This document shows positions 51,909 to 60,964 of a stretch of DNA of 64,000 nt, piece by piece. The DNA comes from JABAQJ01 sp046327745 (lineage in GTDB: Bacteria > Gemmatimonadota > Gemmatimonadetes > Gemmatimonadales > Gemmatimonadaceae): positions 111,511-175,510 of the forward strand of contig JAXLXV010000016.1 in assembly GCA_046327745.1 (NCBI GenBank), read 5' to 3'. Below the pieces are notes generated by a model. It was not told the origin of the DNA. It did no database searches and was given only the letters and a program-made list of their open reading frames with translations. The position numbers were made by a program, and so were the translations under genes. How positions within the stretch are numbered: position 1 is the first letter of the stretch; each line of letters starts with the position of its first letter.

Positions 51909-53525
51909 ATGCGCGGTTTGCGCTTCCTGCCCGTCTGTCACCTGCTGCTGCTTTCCGCCATCGGCGCGCCACTGGGCGCACAGGGAAAGAAGGCCGCGAC
52001 CAAGGCCGATGCGCGGCTGGATCGCCTCAAGACGGAGGCGGCCGCCTCGATCGACAGCATGGCCACGTTCACACAGCAGATGGTCGACATGATCTTCTCG
52101 TTTGGTGAACTCGGATTTCAGGAAGTGGAGACGTCGCGGTACCTAACGGGCATTCTCGAGCGAAACGGATTCACAATTCAGCGAGGGGTAGCGGGGATTC
52201 CCACGGCGTGGACGGCCACGTGGGGGAGTGGGCATCCCGTGTTGGCGTTAGGCTCTGACATCGACGGCATTCCACAGGCGTCGCAGAAGCCAGGGGTAGC
52301 CTACCGCGATCCCATCGTGCCCGGCGCCCCAGGACACGGTGAAGGACACAACACAGGACAACCGGTGAACGTGACGGCCGCGATTGCCCTCAAGAAGATC
52401 ATGGAGCGGGAGAAGATTCCCGGCACGATCATGCTGTGGCCGGGAGTCGCAGAAGAGCAGCTCGGATCCAAGGCGTACCTCGTGCGGGCCGGCGTGTTTT
52501 CCAACGTAGATCTGGCCATGTTCACGCACGTGTCCAGCAACTTGCAGACGATGTGGGGTTTGCAGGGTGACTACAACGCATTGCTCTCGGCGATGTTCGA
52601 GTTCAAGGGGACCGCGGCCCACGGGGCAGGTGCACCGTGGCGAGGCCGCTCCGCCTTAGACGCGGTGGAGCTGATGGATGTGGGGTGGAACTTCCGGCGG
52701 GAACATCTCCGCCCGCAGCAACGTTCGCACTACGTCATTCGCGATGGCGGCGACCAACCTAACGTGGTGCCGAGCACGGCGTCGGTCTGGTACTACTTCC
52801 GCGAGACCGATTACGAAGGTGTGGTCGACATGTTCTCGATCGCGAAGGACATCGCCGAGGGTGCAGCGAAGATGACCGGCACAACGCTCGATCGCGTACG
52901 CATCATGGGATCGGCGTGGGTGCCGCATCTGAACAAGCCGGTCGCTGAGGCCATGGACGCCAACATCAGGCACGTGGGCCTGCCCAAGTGGGACGAGAAA
53001 GACCAGCAAATGGCGCGCGCAATCCAAAAGACACTCAATCGCCCAGAGAAGGGACTGGACACAGCGCTCGCACACTTGTCTGGCCCAACGCCGGAGGAAC
53101 AGCGCATGGGCGGCGGTTCCGACGACGTCGGCGACATCTCCTGGGCGCTGCCGACCGTGCAGCTTTATTACCCGTCGAACATCCCGGACACGCCGGGACA
53201 CCATTGGTCCGACGCGATTGCCGAGGCGACGCCCATTGCTCACAAAGGGGCAACCGCCGGCGCGAAGGTGCAGGCCATGACCATGCTCGACCTGTTTCTG
53301 ACGCCTGACCTCGTGCGGGCCGCACGCGTTTACTACGACTCGGTGCAAACCAAGGTGACGACGTACAAGCCGTTCATCGGGCCTAACGACCAACCAGCGA
53401 TTGAGCTGAACGCCGGCATCCTTGAGCGTTACCGGCCGGAGATGCGGAAGTACTACTACGATCCCTCAAAGTACCGGACGTACCTCGAGCAACTGGGCAT
53501 CACCTATCCCACGGTCAAGCCGTAG
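51909..53525 (+). CDS. Secreted M20-family amidohydrolase, AbgB-like (second copy)
   Basis: A 538-residue exported amidohydrolase with signal peptide (MRGLRFLPVCHLLLLSAIGA, then PLGAQ). It shares with the gene at 2653-4272 the blocks FSFGELGFQE, GSDIDGIPQ, GHGEGHN, GVAEEQLG, GGGSDD and MRKYYYD, so the two are paralogues. GGAG 7 nt before the ATG fixes the start. The metal ligands are conserved in both copies, so both should be active. Substrates are probably N-acylated amino acids or peptides, but are unproven. Confidence 0.9.
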   Translation: MRGLRFLPVCHLLLLSAIGAPLGAQGKKAATKADARLDRLKTEAAASIDSMATFTQQMVDMIFSFGELGFQEVETSRYLTGILERNGFTIQRGVAGIPTAWTATWGSGHPVLALGSDIDGIPQASQKPGVAYRDPIVPGAPGHGEGHNTGQPVNVTAAIALKKIMEREKIPGTIMLWPGVAEEQLGSKAYLVRAGVFSNVDLAMFTHVSSNLQTMWGLQGDYNALLSAMFEFKGTAAHGAGAPWRGRSALDAVELMDVGWNFRREHLRPQQRSHYVIRDGGDQPNVVPSTASVWYYFRETDYEGVVDMFSIAKDIAEGAAKMTGTTLDRVRIMGSAWVPHLNKPVAEAMDANIRHVGLPKWDEKDQQMARAIQKTLNRPEKGLDTALAHLSGPTPEEQRMGGGSDDVGDISWALPTVQLYYPSNIPDTPGHHWSDAIAEATPIAHKGATAGAKVQAMTMLDLFLTPDLVRAARVYYDSVQTKVTTYKPFIGPNDQPAIELNAGILERYRPEMRKYYYDPSKYRTYLEQLGITYPTVKP

Positions 53526-53568
53526 GGGTCGAGGGCAATCGTCGCGACGTTTGATCAGTCACCCGTTG

Positions 53569-53592
53569 GCCAGACCGTTCGTGCGGTCTGGC
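53569..53592. terminator. Terminator hairpin between convergent genes
   Basis: GCCAGACCG (53569-53577) and CGGTCTGGC (53584-53592) pair perfectly around a 6-nt loop, between the M20 gene and the last permease of the export operon. U-runs are weak on both sides. Confidence 0.65.
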
Positions 53593-53620
53593 GCGGGCGC
53601 ACGTGGACCTGATCGCCGCG

Positions 53621-54871
53621 CTACTCGTAGCGGAGTGCGTCCACCGGATCCAAGCGGGCGGCGCGCCGTGCCGGCACCAAGCCGAATGCCACGCCAATCC
53701 CAATCGACACGAGTACGGCGACCACCGTCTGCGCGACGGGGGTGGGCGCTGAGGCGCCGAGCACGAGATTGATCAGCTGGCCCATTCCCAGACCGACCAG
53801 CACACCAAAAATGCCGCCGATGCCTGTGAGCGTCGCGGCCTCGGTGAGAAACTGGACCATGATGTCGCGACGCGTAGCGCCTAACGCCTTGCGGACGCCG
53901 ATCTCGCGCGTGCGACTGGTGACCGACACCATCATGATCGCCATCACGCCAATGCCGCCCACCAGCAATCCGACGGAGGACAGGGCAATCATGACCAGGA
54001 AAAAGGCCCCCGTGAGCTTGTTGAAGATGTCGAGGATCTGCTCCTGGGTCACCAGGTCGAACGTGTTCTTGTCCGCCGGCCGCAACCGACGCATGGTGCG
54101 CAGCTCGACAATGACCGCCTCCTCTGCCTCAGCAACCGAAACGCCGGCGCGCGGCTTCACCGGTATGAACTGGGCGTTGGTCTTGTCGATGTCGAACTGG
54201 TGATCCAGCATCAGAAACGGCACAATGCCACCGGTCTCCGTGCCAGGTGGCGCAAAGATGTTCGACGCCGGTGAGTACAGACCAATCACCTCCGCCGGCC
54301 GTCCACCGACGCGTATGGTACGGCCCATTGGACTCACACGGCCGAACAAGGTGCGCGCATGTTTCTCGTCCAGCACGACCACTGAGCTGCCCGAGGCCAG
54401 CTCGCTCCGTGAAAACCATCGTCCATCGACCAACTCGCCGCCCTGAATCTCCGTGAACCGGTCGTCGGCACCCATGACCTGCACGACCTGCGTTCGCGCA
54501 CCTTCATACTCGAGCCGTGCGCCGACTTGCCCCCAGATGCCGGCATAGCCGATCTGCGGCAGCGCCGCGATGTGATCCGCTTCGATCTTGTTCAGGTCCG
54601 GCCGAATGCGCACGTACTTTGGTGGCGCATCGGGATTGATCGGCGTTTGCGAAAAGATCTTCATGACGTAGAACGTCGTGGGGCCCGCCAACTGGATGGT
54701 GTTGACGATTTGGGCCTGTATGCCGTTCACGATCGTCGCCATGGCCATGACGGTGCTGATGCCAATCACCACGCCGAGGATCGTGAGGGCCGAGCGAAGC
54801 TTGCTCGCGCGCAGGGTCTCCAACGCGATGCCGACATTTTCGCTGACGGTGTCGTGAACGCGGGCGGCCAT
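53621..54871 (-). CDS. MacB-like ABC transporter permease (copy 1)
   Basis: A 416-residue FtsX/MacB-type permease: one N-terminal membrane helix (ALTILGVVIGISTVMAMATI), a large MacB periplasmic core domain, and three C-terminal helices. Conserved ends are VTSRTREIGVRKALGA and LDPVDALRYE. It is the last gene of the operon and the only one of the four permeases beginning MAARVHDTVSENVG. It pairs with the permease immediately upstream (2-nt gap). The ATP-binding subunit is encoded by 58845-59672. Confidence 0.9.
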   Translation of the reverse strand: MAARVHDTVSENVGIALETLRASKLRSALTILGVVIGISTVMAMATIVNGIQAQIVNTIQLAGPTTFYVMKIFSQTPINPDAPPKYVRIRPDLNKIEADHIAALPQIGYAGIWGQVGARLEYEGARTQVVQVMGADDRFTEIQGGELVDGRWFSRSELASGSSVVVLDEKHARTLFGRVSPMGRTIRVGGRPAEVIGLYSPASNIFAPPGTETGGIVPFLMLDHQFDIDKTNAQFIPVKPRAGVSVAEAEEAVIVELRTMRRLRPADKNTFDLVTQEQILDIFNKLTGAFFLVMIALSSVGLLVGGIGVMAIMMVSVTSRTREIGVRKALGATRRDIMVQFLTEAATLTGIGGIFGVLVGLGMGQLINLVLGASAPTPVAQTVVAVLVSIGIGVAFGLVPARRAARLDPVDALRYE

Positions 54872-54873
54872 GG

Positions 54874-56115
54874 CTACTCCGCGCGCAGGGCGACGACCGG
54901 ATCGAGCCGTGAGGCACGACGCGCCGGATACACCCCGAAGATGATGCCCACGCCGGCACCTAACGTCACCGCCAGGGCCACCGACCAAGCCGTCACACGG
55001 GCGGGCAGGGGCGACGCGGTGGCGATCAGAGTGGCAAATAGCCATCCGGACGCAACACCGATCAGCCCACCCAGCGTCGCCATCATGATCGCTTCGGCCA
55101 GAAATTGCCGTTCGATGTCCCGTGAGCGCGCGCCTAACGCCTTGCGTACGCCGATTTCGTGCGTGCGTTCGGTTACGGACATGAGCATGATGTTCATGAT
55201 CACGATGCCCCCGACCACGATGCCGATGGCCACCACGGCAGGTACCACGGCGAACAACACCCGCGTCAGCGTCTTCCAGAAATCGACCAACGCGTCCGAC
55301 GTCTCGATGGTGAACGTGTCCTCGTCCGTCGGACGCAACCCGCGTTGCACCCGCAGAGCCTCCTGCGCCCGGGCCATCGCCGGCGCGACCTCCGCCGCCG
55401 CGCTCACCTTGACGGAAATCGTCGTCGTGTTCCGGCGACCGTACAGCATCTCGAAACGCGTGATGGGCATGATGGCGAAACCGTCAAACGACTGCCCCAG
55501 CACTCGGCCTTTCTTCTGGTTCACGCCAACAATCGTGAAGCGCTCTCCCATGATGCGCACTTCCTGCCCGACAGCGTCAACGCCCTCGAACAACTTCTCC
55601 TGTACGTCCGCCCCAACTACCAGGACCGGACGTCGCTCGGAAATGTCCACGTCCGACAGCGCCTCGCCCTGCGCAATGCGATAGTCCTGAACGAGCTGAT
55701 ATGAGGCGGTGACCCCAAAGATCGGCACATCGCCCAGCGTGCGATCGCGCCACACCATGTCCGCCATAGGCGTCGGCCACCCCGACTGAATGGAGATGGC
55801 CGCGACGTCGGGGAGTGCCTCCCGCACGGCGTCGTAGTCTCGCGGGGTCACCTTCGGGCGGCGTTGCATGCGACGCCACTCATCATCATCGATGCGACCG
55901 AAGTTGATCGGTGTTCGTCGCACCTGGAAGGAATTCGCGCCGATAATGGCGCCGGCGACGTTCTCCTTCACATACGCGTTCATGCCCTGGATGATGGCAA
56001 CGACGGCCACCAGAAACGCCACGGACACGATGATGCCCAGCAGGGTAAAGAACGACCGGAGCTTGTTGGTCCGGATCTGGCCGAGGGCGGTGCCGAGAAC
56101 GTCGAGAAAGCGCAC
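54874..56115 (-). CDS. MacB-like ABC transporter permease (copy 2)
   Basis: A 413-residue MacB-type permease, opening RFLDVLGTALGQIRTNKLRS with the first helix FTLLGIIVSVAFLVAVVAII. A long MacB periplasmic domain and three C-terminal helices follow, with VTERTHEIGVRKALGA and LDPVVALRAE. The start codon is GTG at 56115. It forms a two-gene set with copy 1, separated from copies 3 and 4 by 155 bp, and is more like copy 4 in its opening than like copies 1 and 3. Confidence 0.9.
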   Translation of the reverse strand: MRFLDVLGTALGQIRTNKLRSFFTLLGIIVSVAFLVAVVAIIQGMNAYVKENVAGAIIGANSFQVRRTPINFGRIDDDEWRRMQRRPKVTPRDYDAVREALPDVAAISIQSGWPTPMADMVWRDRTLGDVPIFGVTASYQLVQDYRIAQGEALSDVDISERRPVLVVGADVQEKLFEGVDAVGQEVRIMGERFTIVGVNQKKGRVLGQSFDGFAIMPITRFEMLYGRRNTTTISVKVSAAAEVAPAMARAQEALRVQRGLRPTDEDTFTIETSDALVDFWKTLTRVLFAVVPAVVAIGIVVGGIVIMNIMLMSVTERTHEIGVRKALGARSRDIERQFLAEAIMMATLGGLIGVASGWLFATLIATASPLPARVTAWSVALAVTLGAGVGIIFGVYPARRASRLDPVVALRAE

Positions 56116-56270
56116 TGAAGGGGGCGGTATGGACCGGAGCAGCTACCGTCGAACGATTTCAGCGGGACCGGCCCCGGGCAAGTCGCGCTGCACCGGCGCG
56201 CGACTCGAAAGCCAGGGTGCGTCGATCAGCACACGACGGTCGTCACACAGCTCCGACAACCGGCGGTCGA

Positions 56271-57539
56271 CTACTCGTACCGCAGGGCCTCAACGGGATC
56301 CAGCTTGGCGGCGCGCGCCGCGGGCGCCATCCCGAACAGAATCCCAGTCAACGCACTGGTCACCAACGCGGCAACAATCGCTGGCACTGGCACCGCAGCC
56401 GGGATGTTCGTGTTGGCGCGTATGCCCCACGCCAATAGACCACCCAGGATAAGGCCAATGGCCGCGCCGATGCTCGTGAGCGTGGCTGCCTCCACAAGGA
56501 ACTGCCAGAGGATCGTCCCCTTGGAGGCACCTAGGGCCTTGCGAATGCCAATTTCGCGAGTGCGCTCCGTCACCGAGATCATCATGATCGCCACGACGCC
56601 CACACCGCCTACCAACAGGGCCACCGCCGACAGGGCCAACCCAACGAGGAAGATCGCCCCGAAGATCTGGTTGAACAGCTCGAGAATCCGTTCTTCCCCA
56701 ACGATCGCAAAATTATTGGGCTGTGAGGGGTGCAGACCTCGCTTGCCGCGCAGCGTGGCCGTCACCTCGTCTTCCGCGATGCTGCGTTCGACGCTACCGC
56801 GGGGCTTTACCCACAGCAACAACCATCGCAGGTCGGCGTCGAGCTGACGGTGAGCCGTGTTGGCCGTGAATATCATCTTCGGCGTGTCAGGGCCTCGACC
56901 ATCTAACGACTTCAGGAATCCAGTGGTGGTCTGGTACACGCCCACCACAGTGAACTGACGCCCGTTAACGAGTACCTGCTTGCCGATGGGATCACTTTGG
57001 CCAAAGAGCTGCTTGGAGAGCGTGTCGTTGACAATGACCACTGGGGCGGCGGACTGATACTCCTGGTCCGTGAAGTCGCGGCCGGGGGCAATGTCCGCCC
57101 CGCCATCAATGTGCAGCCAGCGTGGCCCGTACCCTTCGAAGTTGACGCTCGAGAGATACTTGTCCTTGTAGCGGATGCTGGCGCCTCCAAACAGCCAAGG
57201 CACCGCTTCCTCAACGGAAGGCAACTCACCGATTGCACGCACCTCATCGAGGGTGATCGGTGGCCACTTTCGTTCCGGGCATGACTCATCCGATCCGTCG
57301 CAGCCTTGCATGCCCACGCCGCGTCGCCGCACACTGAACGTAGTCGCCCCAAAGTCGTCGAGGTCCTTCTTGAAGCTGGCGCTGATGCCGTGAATGGTGG
57401 CCGCCATGGCCACCACGACAAATACGCCAACCGCGACGCCCATGATCGTGAGGGCGGCACGAATACGATTCGAACGAATGGCGTCGAATGCGATGACGAC
57501 GCCTTCCACCGTGGCGAGCAGTCGACTGCCGAGTTGCAT
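56271..57539 (-). CDS. MacB-like ABC transporter permease (copy 3)
   Basis: A 422-residue MacB-type permease starting QLGSRLLATVEGVVIAFDAI, with the first helix AALTIMGVAVGVFVVVAMAA. The periplasmic domain has a distinctive Cys pair near GMQGCDGSDESCPE that may form a disulfide. The C-terminal helices and VTERTREIGIRKALGA and LDPVEALRYE are as in the others. It is most similar in form to copy 1, so the operon reads as two alternating types. The ATG is at 57539, 2 nt after the copy 4 stop. Confidence 0.9.
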   Translation of the reverse strand: MQLGSRLLATVEGVVIAFDAIRSNRIRAALTIMGVAVGVFVVVAMAATIHGISASFKKDLDDFGATTFSVRRRGVGMQGCDGSDESCPERKWPPITLDEVRAIGELPSVEEAVPWLFGGASIRYKDKYLSSVNFEGYGPRWLHIDGGADIAPGRDFTDQEYQSAAPVVIVNDTLSKQLFGQSDPIGKQVLVNGRQFTVVGVYQTTTGFLKSLDGRGPDTPKMIFTANTAHRQLDADLRWLLLWVKPRGSVERSIAEDEVTATLRGKRGLHPSQPNNFAIVGEERILELFNQIFGAIFLVGLALSAVALLVGGVGVVAIMMISVTERTREIGIRKALGASKGTILWQFLVEAATLTSIGAAIGLILGGLLAWGIRANTNIPAAVPVPAIVAALVTSALTGILFGMAPAARAAKLDPVEALRYE

Positions 57540-57541
57540 CC

Positions 57542-58783
57542 CTACTCCTGCCGAAGGGCGAGGATGGGGTCCATCTTCGCGGCTCGGCTCGCCGGATAGA
57601 TTCCCGCCACAATGCCCACGCCAGCTCCAACGAGTAGGGCGGCGATCACGGACCAAAGAGCCACGGCGGCGGGCAATGGGGTAGCCGCGGCGATCCCCTT
57701 GGCCATCAGTGCACCTAACACAATCCCGATGGCCGCTCCCAGCACGGACAGCGTGGCTGCCTCCACCAAGAACTGCCGCATGATGTCTCGGCGTCGCGCG
57801 CCCAGCGCCTTCCGAATCCCGATTTCCCGCGTTCGCTCCGCGACAGCCACGAGCATGATATTCATGATGACGAGTGCGCCCACGATAAGGCCGATGGCGG
57901 GGAGGGCAGTCCCAAATGCCACCAGCTTTCCCTTCAATTGGGCAAAGAAACTCAATGCACCGGCCGATGTTTCCATCGCAAAATTGTCCTGCTGGCCGGG
58001 TTGGAGCCGACGGATCCCTCGCATCAGCCCGCGGACTTCCTCCATCGCGTCGCCGAGTACCGTTTCATTGGGCGCCTGGACCAGAAATCCATCGACATCA
58101 CCGCGCGGGTTGGTGGTGCGCGAGAGAGGCGACGTAAAGGGCGCGATGAGAAAGCGATCAAGCGAAAAACCAAACAACGTGCCTTGCTTCTCCAGCACGC
58201 CGATCACCTGATAGGTGACGCCGGCCACTCGAATCTCACGTCCGATCGGATCGAGACTCGGGAAAAAGTGATCGACGACGTCGACCCCGATCACCGCCAC
58301 CTGCGCGCCCCGCTCGACCTCTTGCGAAGTGAACGGCCGACCCGAGGTGAGCCGGTACTTCTTGATCGTGAAGTAGTCTTCTTCCGTGGCCACGGCCATG
58401 ACCTGGCGCGGCCGAGCGTAGGGCGTCGACGCGTTCAGGAAGTCGATGCTTTCAATGGCGGCATGCGTTCCGGACGGAAGAACGCTTCGCACCTGCTCGA
58501 CCTCAACGGGAGTCACCCGTGGCCGGCGCATAAACTCGCGCCACTGTTCTTCGGTTGTGTTTCCGAAGTTCGCCCCTGGGAAACGTCGCAGCGTGAACTG
58601 GTTCACGCCGAGAATCCGCCCGGCGAATTCGTCGGTCATGTAGCGCGTCATGCCTTCGACGATCGACACGACGGCGATCAGGAACATCACGCCGATCATG
58701 ACGCCCAGCAGCGTAAAGAAGCTCTTGAGCTTCTGCACGCGAATCTGCGAAAGGGCCAGACGGACGGCTTCGAAAAAAGGCAT
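57542..58783 (-). CDS. MacB-like ABC transporter permease (copy 4)
   Basis: A 413-residue MacB-type permease starting PFFEAVRLALSQIRVQKLKS. Its first helix is FFTLLGVMIGVMFLIAVVSI; the periplasmic domain has FNFGNTTEEQ-like (NFGNTTEEQWREFMRRP) segments. The end carries VAERTREIGIRKALGA and MDPILALRQE. It is the first permease after the ATPase gene (61-nt gap) and is close in form to copy 2. Confidence 0.9.
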   Translation of the reverse strand: MPFFEAVRLALSQIRVQKLKSFFTLLGVMIGVMFLIAVVSIVEGMTRYMTDEFAGRILGVNQFTLRRFPGANFGNTTEEQWREFMRRPRVTPVEVEQVRSVLPSGTHAAIESIDFLNASTPYARPRQVMAVATEEDYFTIKKYRLTSGRPFTSQEVERGAQVAVIGVDVVDHFFPSLDPIGREIRVAGVTYQVIGVLEKQGTLFGFSLDRFLIAPFTSPLSRTTNPRGDVDGFLVQAPNETVLGDAMEEVRGLMRGIRRLQPGQQDNFAMETSAGALSFFAQLKGKLVAFGTALPAIGLIVGALVIMNIMLVAVAERTREIGIRKALGARRRDIMRQFLVEAATLSVLGAAIGIVLGALMAKGIAAATPLPAAVALWSVIAALLVGAGVGIVAGIYPASRAAKMDPILALRQE

Positions 58784-58844
58784 CAGCGCGAAGAGGTAGC
58801 GAGCGCAGGGCGGGGCGATCGCGGCCGCGATCGCCCCGGCCGAC

Positions 58845-59672
58845 TCAGTCGAGCCCGACCTGCGCCTTGAACGTCTCTCGCCGGTCGTCCGAGGCGATGA
58901 GACCGTCGCGGAGCACCACCACTCGGCGCGCGTGCGCAGCGATATCCGCTTCGTGCGTGACCATGATGACGGTCTGTCCGGTCCGCGCTAACTGCTCAAA
59001 GACCTTCATGATTTCTTCTGAGGTCGCCGAGTCGAGATTACCGGTCGGCTCGTCAGCTAACAGAATCGAAGGACGATTGACGAGCGCTCTCGCGATCGCC
59101 ACACGCTGCCGCTGGCCGCCCGAGAGCTCGTTCGGCTTGTGATGCATGCGATTCTCCAGCTGCACCGATTCCAGGGCCTCCTTGGCGCGGCGCTTGCGCT
59201 CGTCGGCGGACATCCCGGCGTAGACGAGCGGCAACTCCACGTTGTGTAGAGCCGTGGCGCGCGGCAGCAGGTTGAACGTCTGGAACACGAACCCGATTTC
59301 CTTGTTACGCACGCGCGCCAGTTCGTCGTCGTCCATCTTTGAGACGAGCACGCCGTTCAGCCAGTACTCACCGGCGGTTGGCGTGTCCAGGCATCCCACC
59401 AAGTTCATGAGCGTGGACTTGCCCGAGCCCGACGGACCCATGATCGCGACGTATTCGTTGCGGCGGATCGCCAGGTCCACACCTCGCAAGGCGCGCACGA
59501 TTTCACCGCCCATGTCGTACTCGCGCTTGAGCCCGCGCGTTACGATCACCCATTCCTTCCCCGGCGTGGCACCGGCCGTCGTGGTGACGGCCTTGCGCTC
59601 CGCCGTTGAACTGATGCCGTGCTCGCCCGTGATGTTCAGGGCCCCGAGGTCACCGACGGTTGGGTCGCTCAC
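58845..59672 (-). CDS. MacB/LolD-type ABC transporter ATP-binding protein
   Basis: A 275-residue ATPase of the LolD/MacB class: Walker A MGPSGSGKSTLMNLVGCLD, Q-loop FVFQTFNLLPR, signature LSGGQRQRVAIARALVN, Walker B ILLADEPTGNLD and H-loop MVTHEAD. It has an extra N-terminal stretch of about 40 residues before the domain. It is the only ATPase in the operon, so it presumably energises all four permeases. GTG 59672 overlaps the stop of the adaptor gene (GTGA). Confidence 0.94.
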   Translation of the reverse strand: MSDPTVGDLGALNITGEHGISSTAERKAVTTTAGATPGKEWVIVTRGLKREYDMGGEIVRALRGVDLAIRRNEYVAIMGPSGSGKSTLMNLVGCLDTPTAGEYWLNGVLVSKMDDDELARVRNKEIGFVFQTFNLLPRATALHNVELPLVYAGMSADERKRRAKEALESVQLENRMHHKPNELSGGQRQRVAIARALVNRPSILLADEPTGNLDSATSEEIMKVFEQLARTGQTVIMVTHEADIAAHARRVVVLRDGLIASDDRRETFKAQVGLD

Positions 59673-60949
59673 GATTTGGCTTCCGGTTTCTTGTCATCCT
59701 TCTTCGCTTCCTTGACCAGCGCGCCGTCCTTGAGTTCCCGAATGGCCTGATACGTTCCGGCCACGATCTTCTCGTTCTCCTTCACACCGCTGAGGACCTC
59801 GAAGTACTTGTCCCCGGCAATGCCGACCTTCACTGGACGGAACGTCACCTTCAGGTCGGCGCCCACGATGAACACCCCTTCGACGTCCTTCTTGCCGACT
59901 TCCTTCTTCGGGGCGCGTCCAAGGGTGACCGCCGAGTCCGCGTTGTTCAGTTCCTCGTTCTCGCGCACCGTGAGGGCAATGATCGGAATCGACAACACCT
60001 TGGTACGGGTGTCGGTGATGACCTTGGCGGTGGCCGAGAAGTCCGGGCGGGTATCTGCCGGCGGGTTCAACAGCTGCACCTTGACCTCGTAGTCGATCGC
60101 CTGCTCGGTGTTGGCGCTGGTCGCGGTCGCGCCCTTGACCGAGCTGTGCGAGATCTCGACCACCTTGCCGACGAACGTCGTATCCGGGAAGGCATCGATC
60201 TGCACGACTGCCGAATCGCCTAACGAAAGGCGAGCGACATCGGTCTCATCGACCTTCACCTTGGTTTCCAGCACGCTCATGTCAGAAATGGTCAGCAGCG
60301 TTGCGGCGTCCTTGTTGAAGGTACCCGGCACTGCGGTCTCACCCTGTTCAACCACCAGTCGCGTGACCCGCCCCGACATCGGCGCCAGGATGGTCGTCTT
60401 GGCCAACGCCTGGCGGGCATCGCGGAGTGACGCACTGGCCTGGTCCACGCCGTGCGTTGCCGCTTCTAACAGGGCGGTATTCACTTCCACCGCCGTCTTC
60501 AACTGTTCCATCTGCTCTTCAGAAACCAGCGACGCGTTGGTCTTCCGGATTTCCTGGGAGCGATCGTAGTTCCGCTGGGCCTGGATCAAGTTGGCCTTGC
60601 TCTGCGCGCTCTGTGCCTTGGCCTGCGAGAGCGCGGCTTCGGCCCGTTGGACGGCGGCCTCGTACTGCGCCGGGTCGATCTGCAGGAGAAAGTCACCGCG
60701 CTTCACCATCTGACCTTCCTTGATGGCGAGTCGAACGATGCGGCCGCTGATATCGGCGGCGACGTCGACCTTGGTTCGCGGTTCGACCTGTCCGCTGGCC
60801 GTGACGGACGCCACGAGATCGCGGCTCTGCACGGCCTCCATCCGGACTTCTGTCGCCTTGTTGCCTTTCTTGGCGGCAGTCGTGGCGACGATCGCAGCAA
60901 TGCCGATCACTGCGACGCCGACCAATGACCATCTCATGCGCTTGCTCAT
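59669..60949 (-). CDS. MacA-like periplasmic adaptor subunit
   Basis: A 426-residue membrane-fusion protein: N-terminal anchor (WSLVGVAVIGIAAIVATTAA), lipoyl-like halves (ASGQVEPRTKVDVAADISGR and TTILAPMSGRVTRLVVEQGE), a long alpha-hairpin (about 100-185) for TolC contact, and beta-barrel and membrane-proximal parts. The tail is Lys/Asp-rich (VKEAKKDDKKPEAKS). It links the ABC permeases to the outer-membrane TolC homologue encoded upstream (15-nt gap). GAGGAA lies 8 nt before the ATG. Confidence 0.92.
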   Translation of the reverse strand: MSKRMRWSLVGVAVIGIAAIVATTAAKKGNKATEVRMEAVQSRDLVASVTASGQVEPRTKVDVAADISGRIVRLAIKEGQMVKRGDFLLQIDPAQYEAAVQRAEAALSQAKAQSAQSKANLIQAQRNYDRSQEIRKTNASLVSEEQMEQLKTAVEVNTALLEAATHGVDQASASLRDARQALAKTTILAPMSGRVTRLVVEQGETAVPGTFNKDAATLLTISDMSVLETKVKVDETDVARLSLGDSAVVQIDAFPDTTFVGKVVEISHSSVKGATATSANTEQAIDYEVKVQLLNPPADTRPDFSATAKVITDTRTKVLSIPIIALTVRENEELNNADSAVTLGRAPKKEVGKKDVEGVFIVGADLKVTFRPVKVGIAGDKYFEVLSGVKENEKIVAGTYQAIRELKDGALVKEAKKDDKKPEAKS

Positions 60950-60964
60950 CGAGTATTTCCTCGC

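Noticed and set aside
54527..55684. Long plus-strand frame of 385 codons opposite the MacB-like permeases
   Set aside because: Low-complexity, Met/Ser/Thr/Arg-rich translation typical of an antisense shadow of a GC-rich gene; both opposite genes are clear family members.
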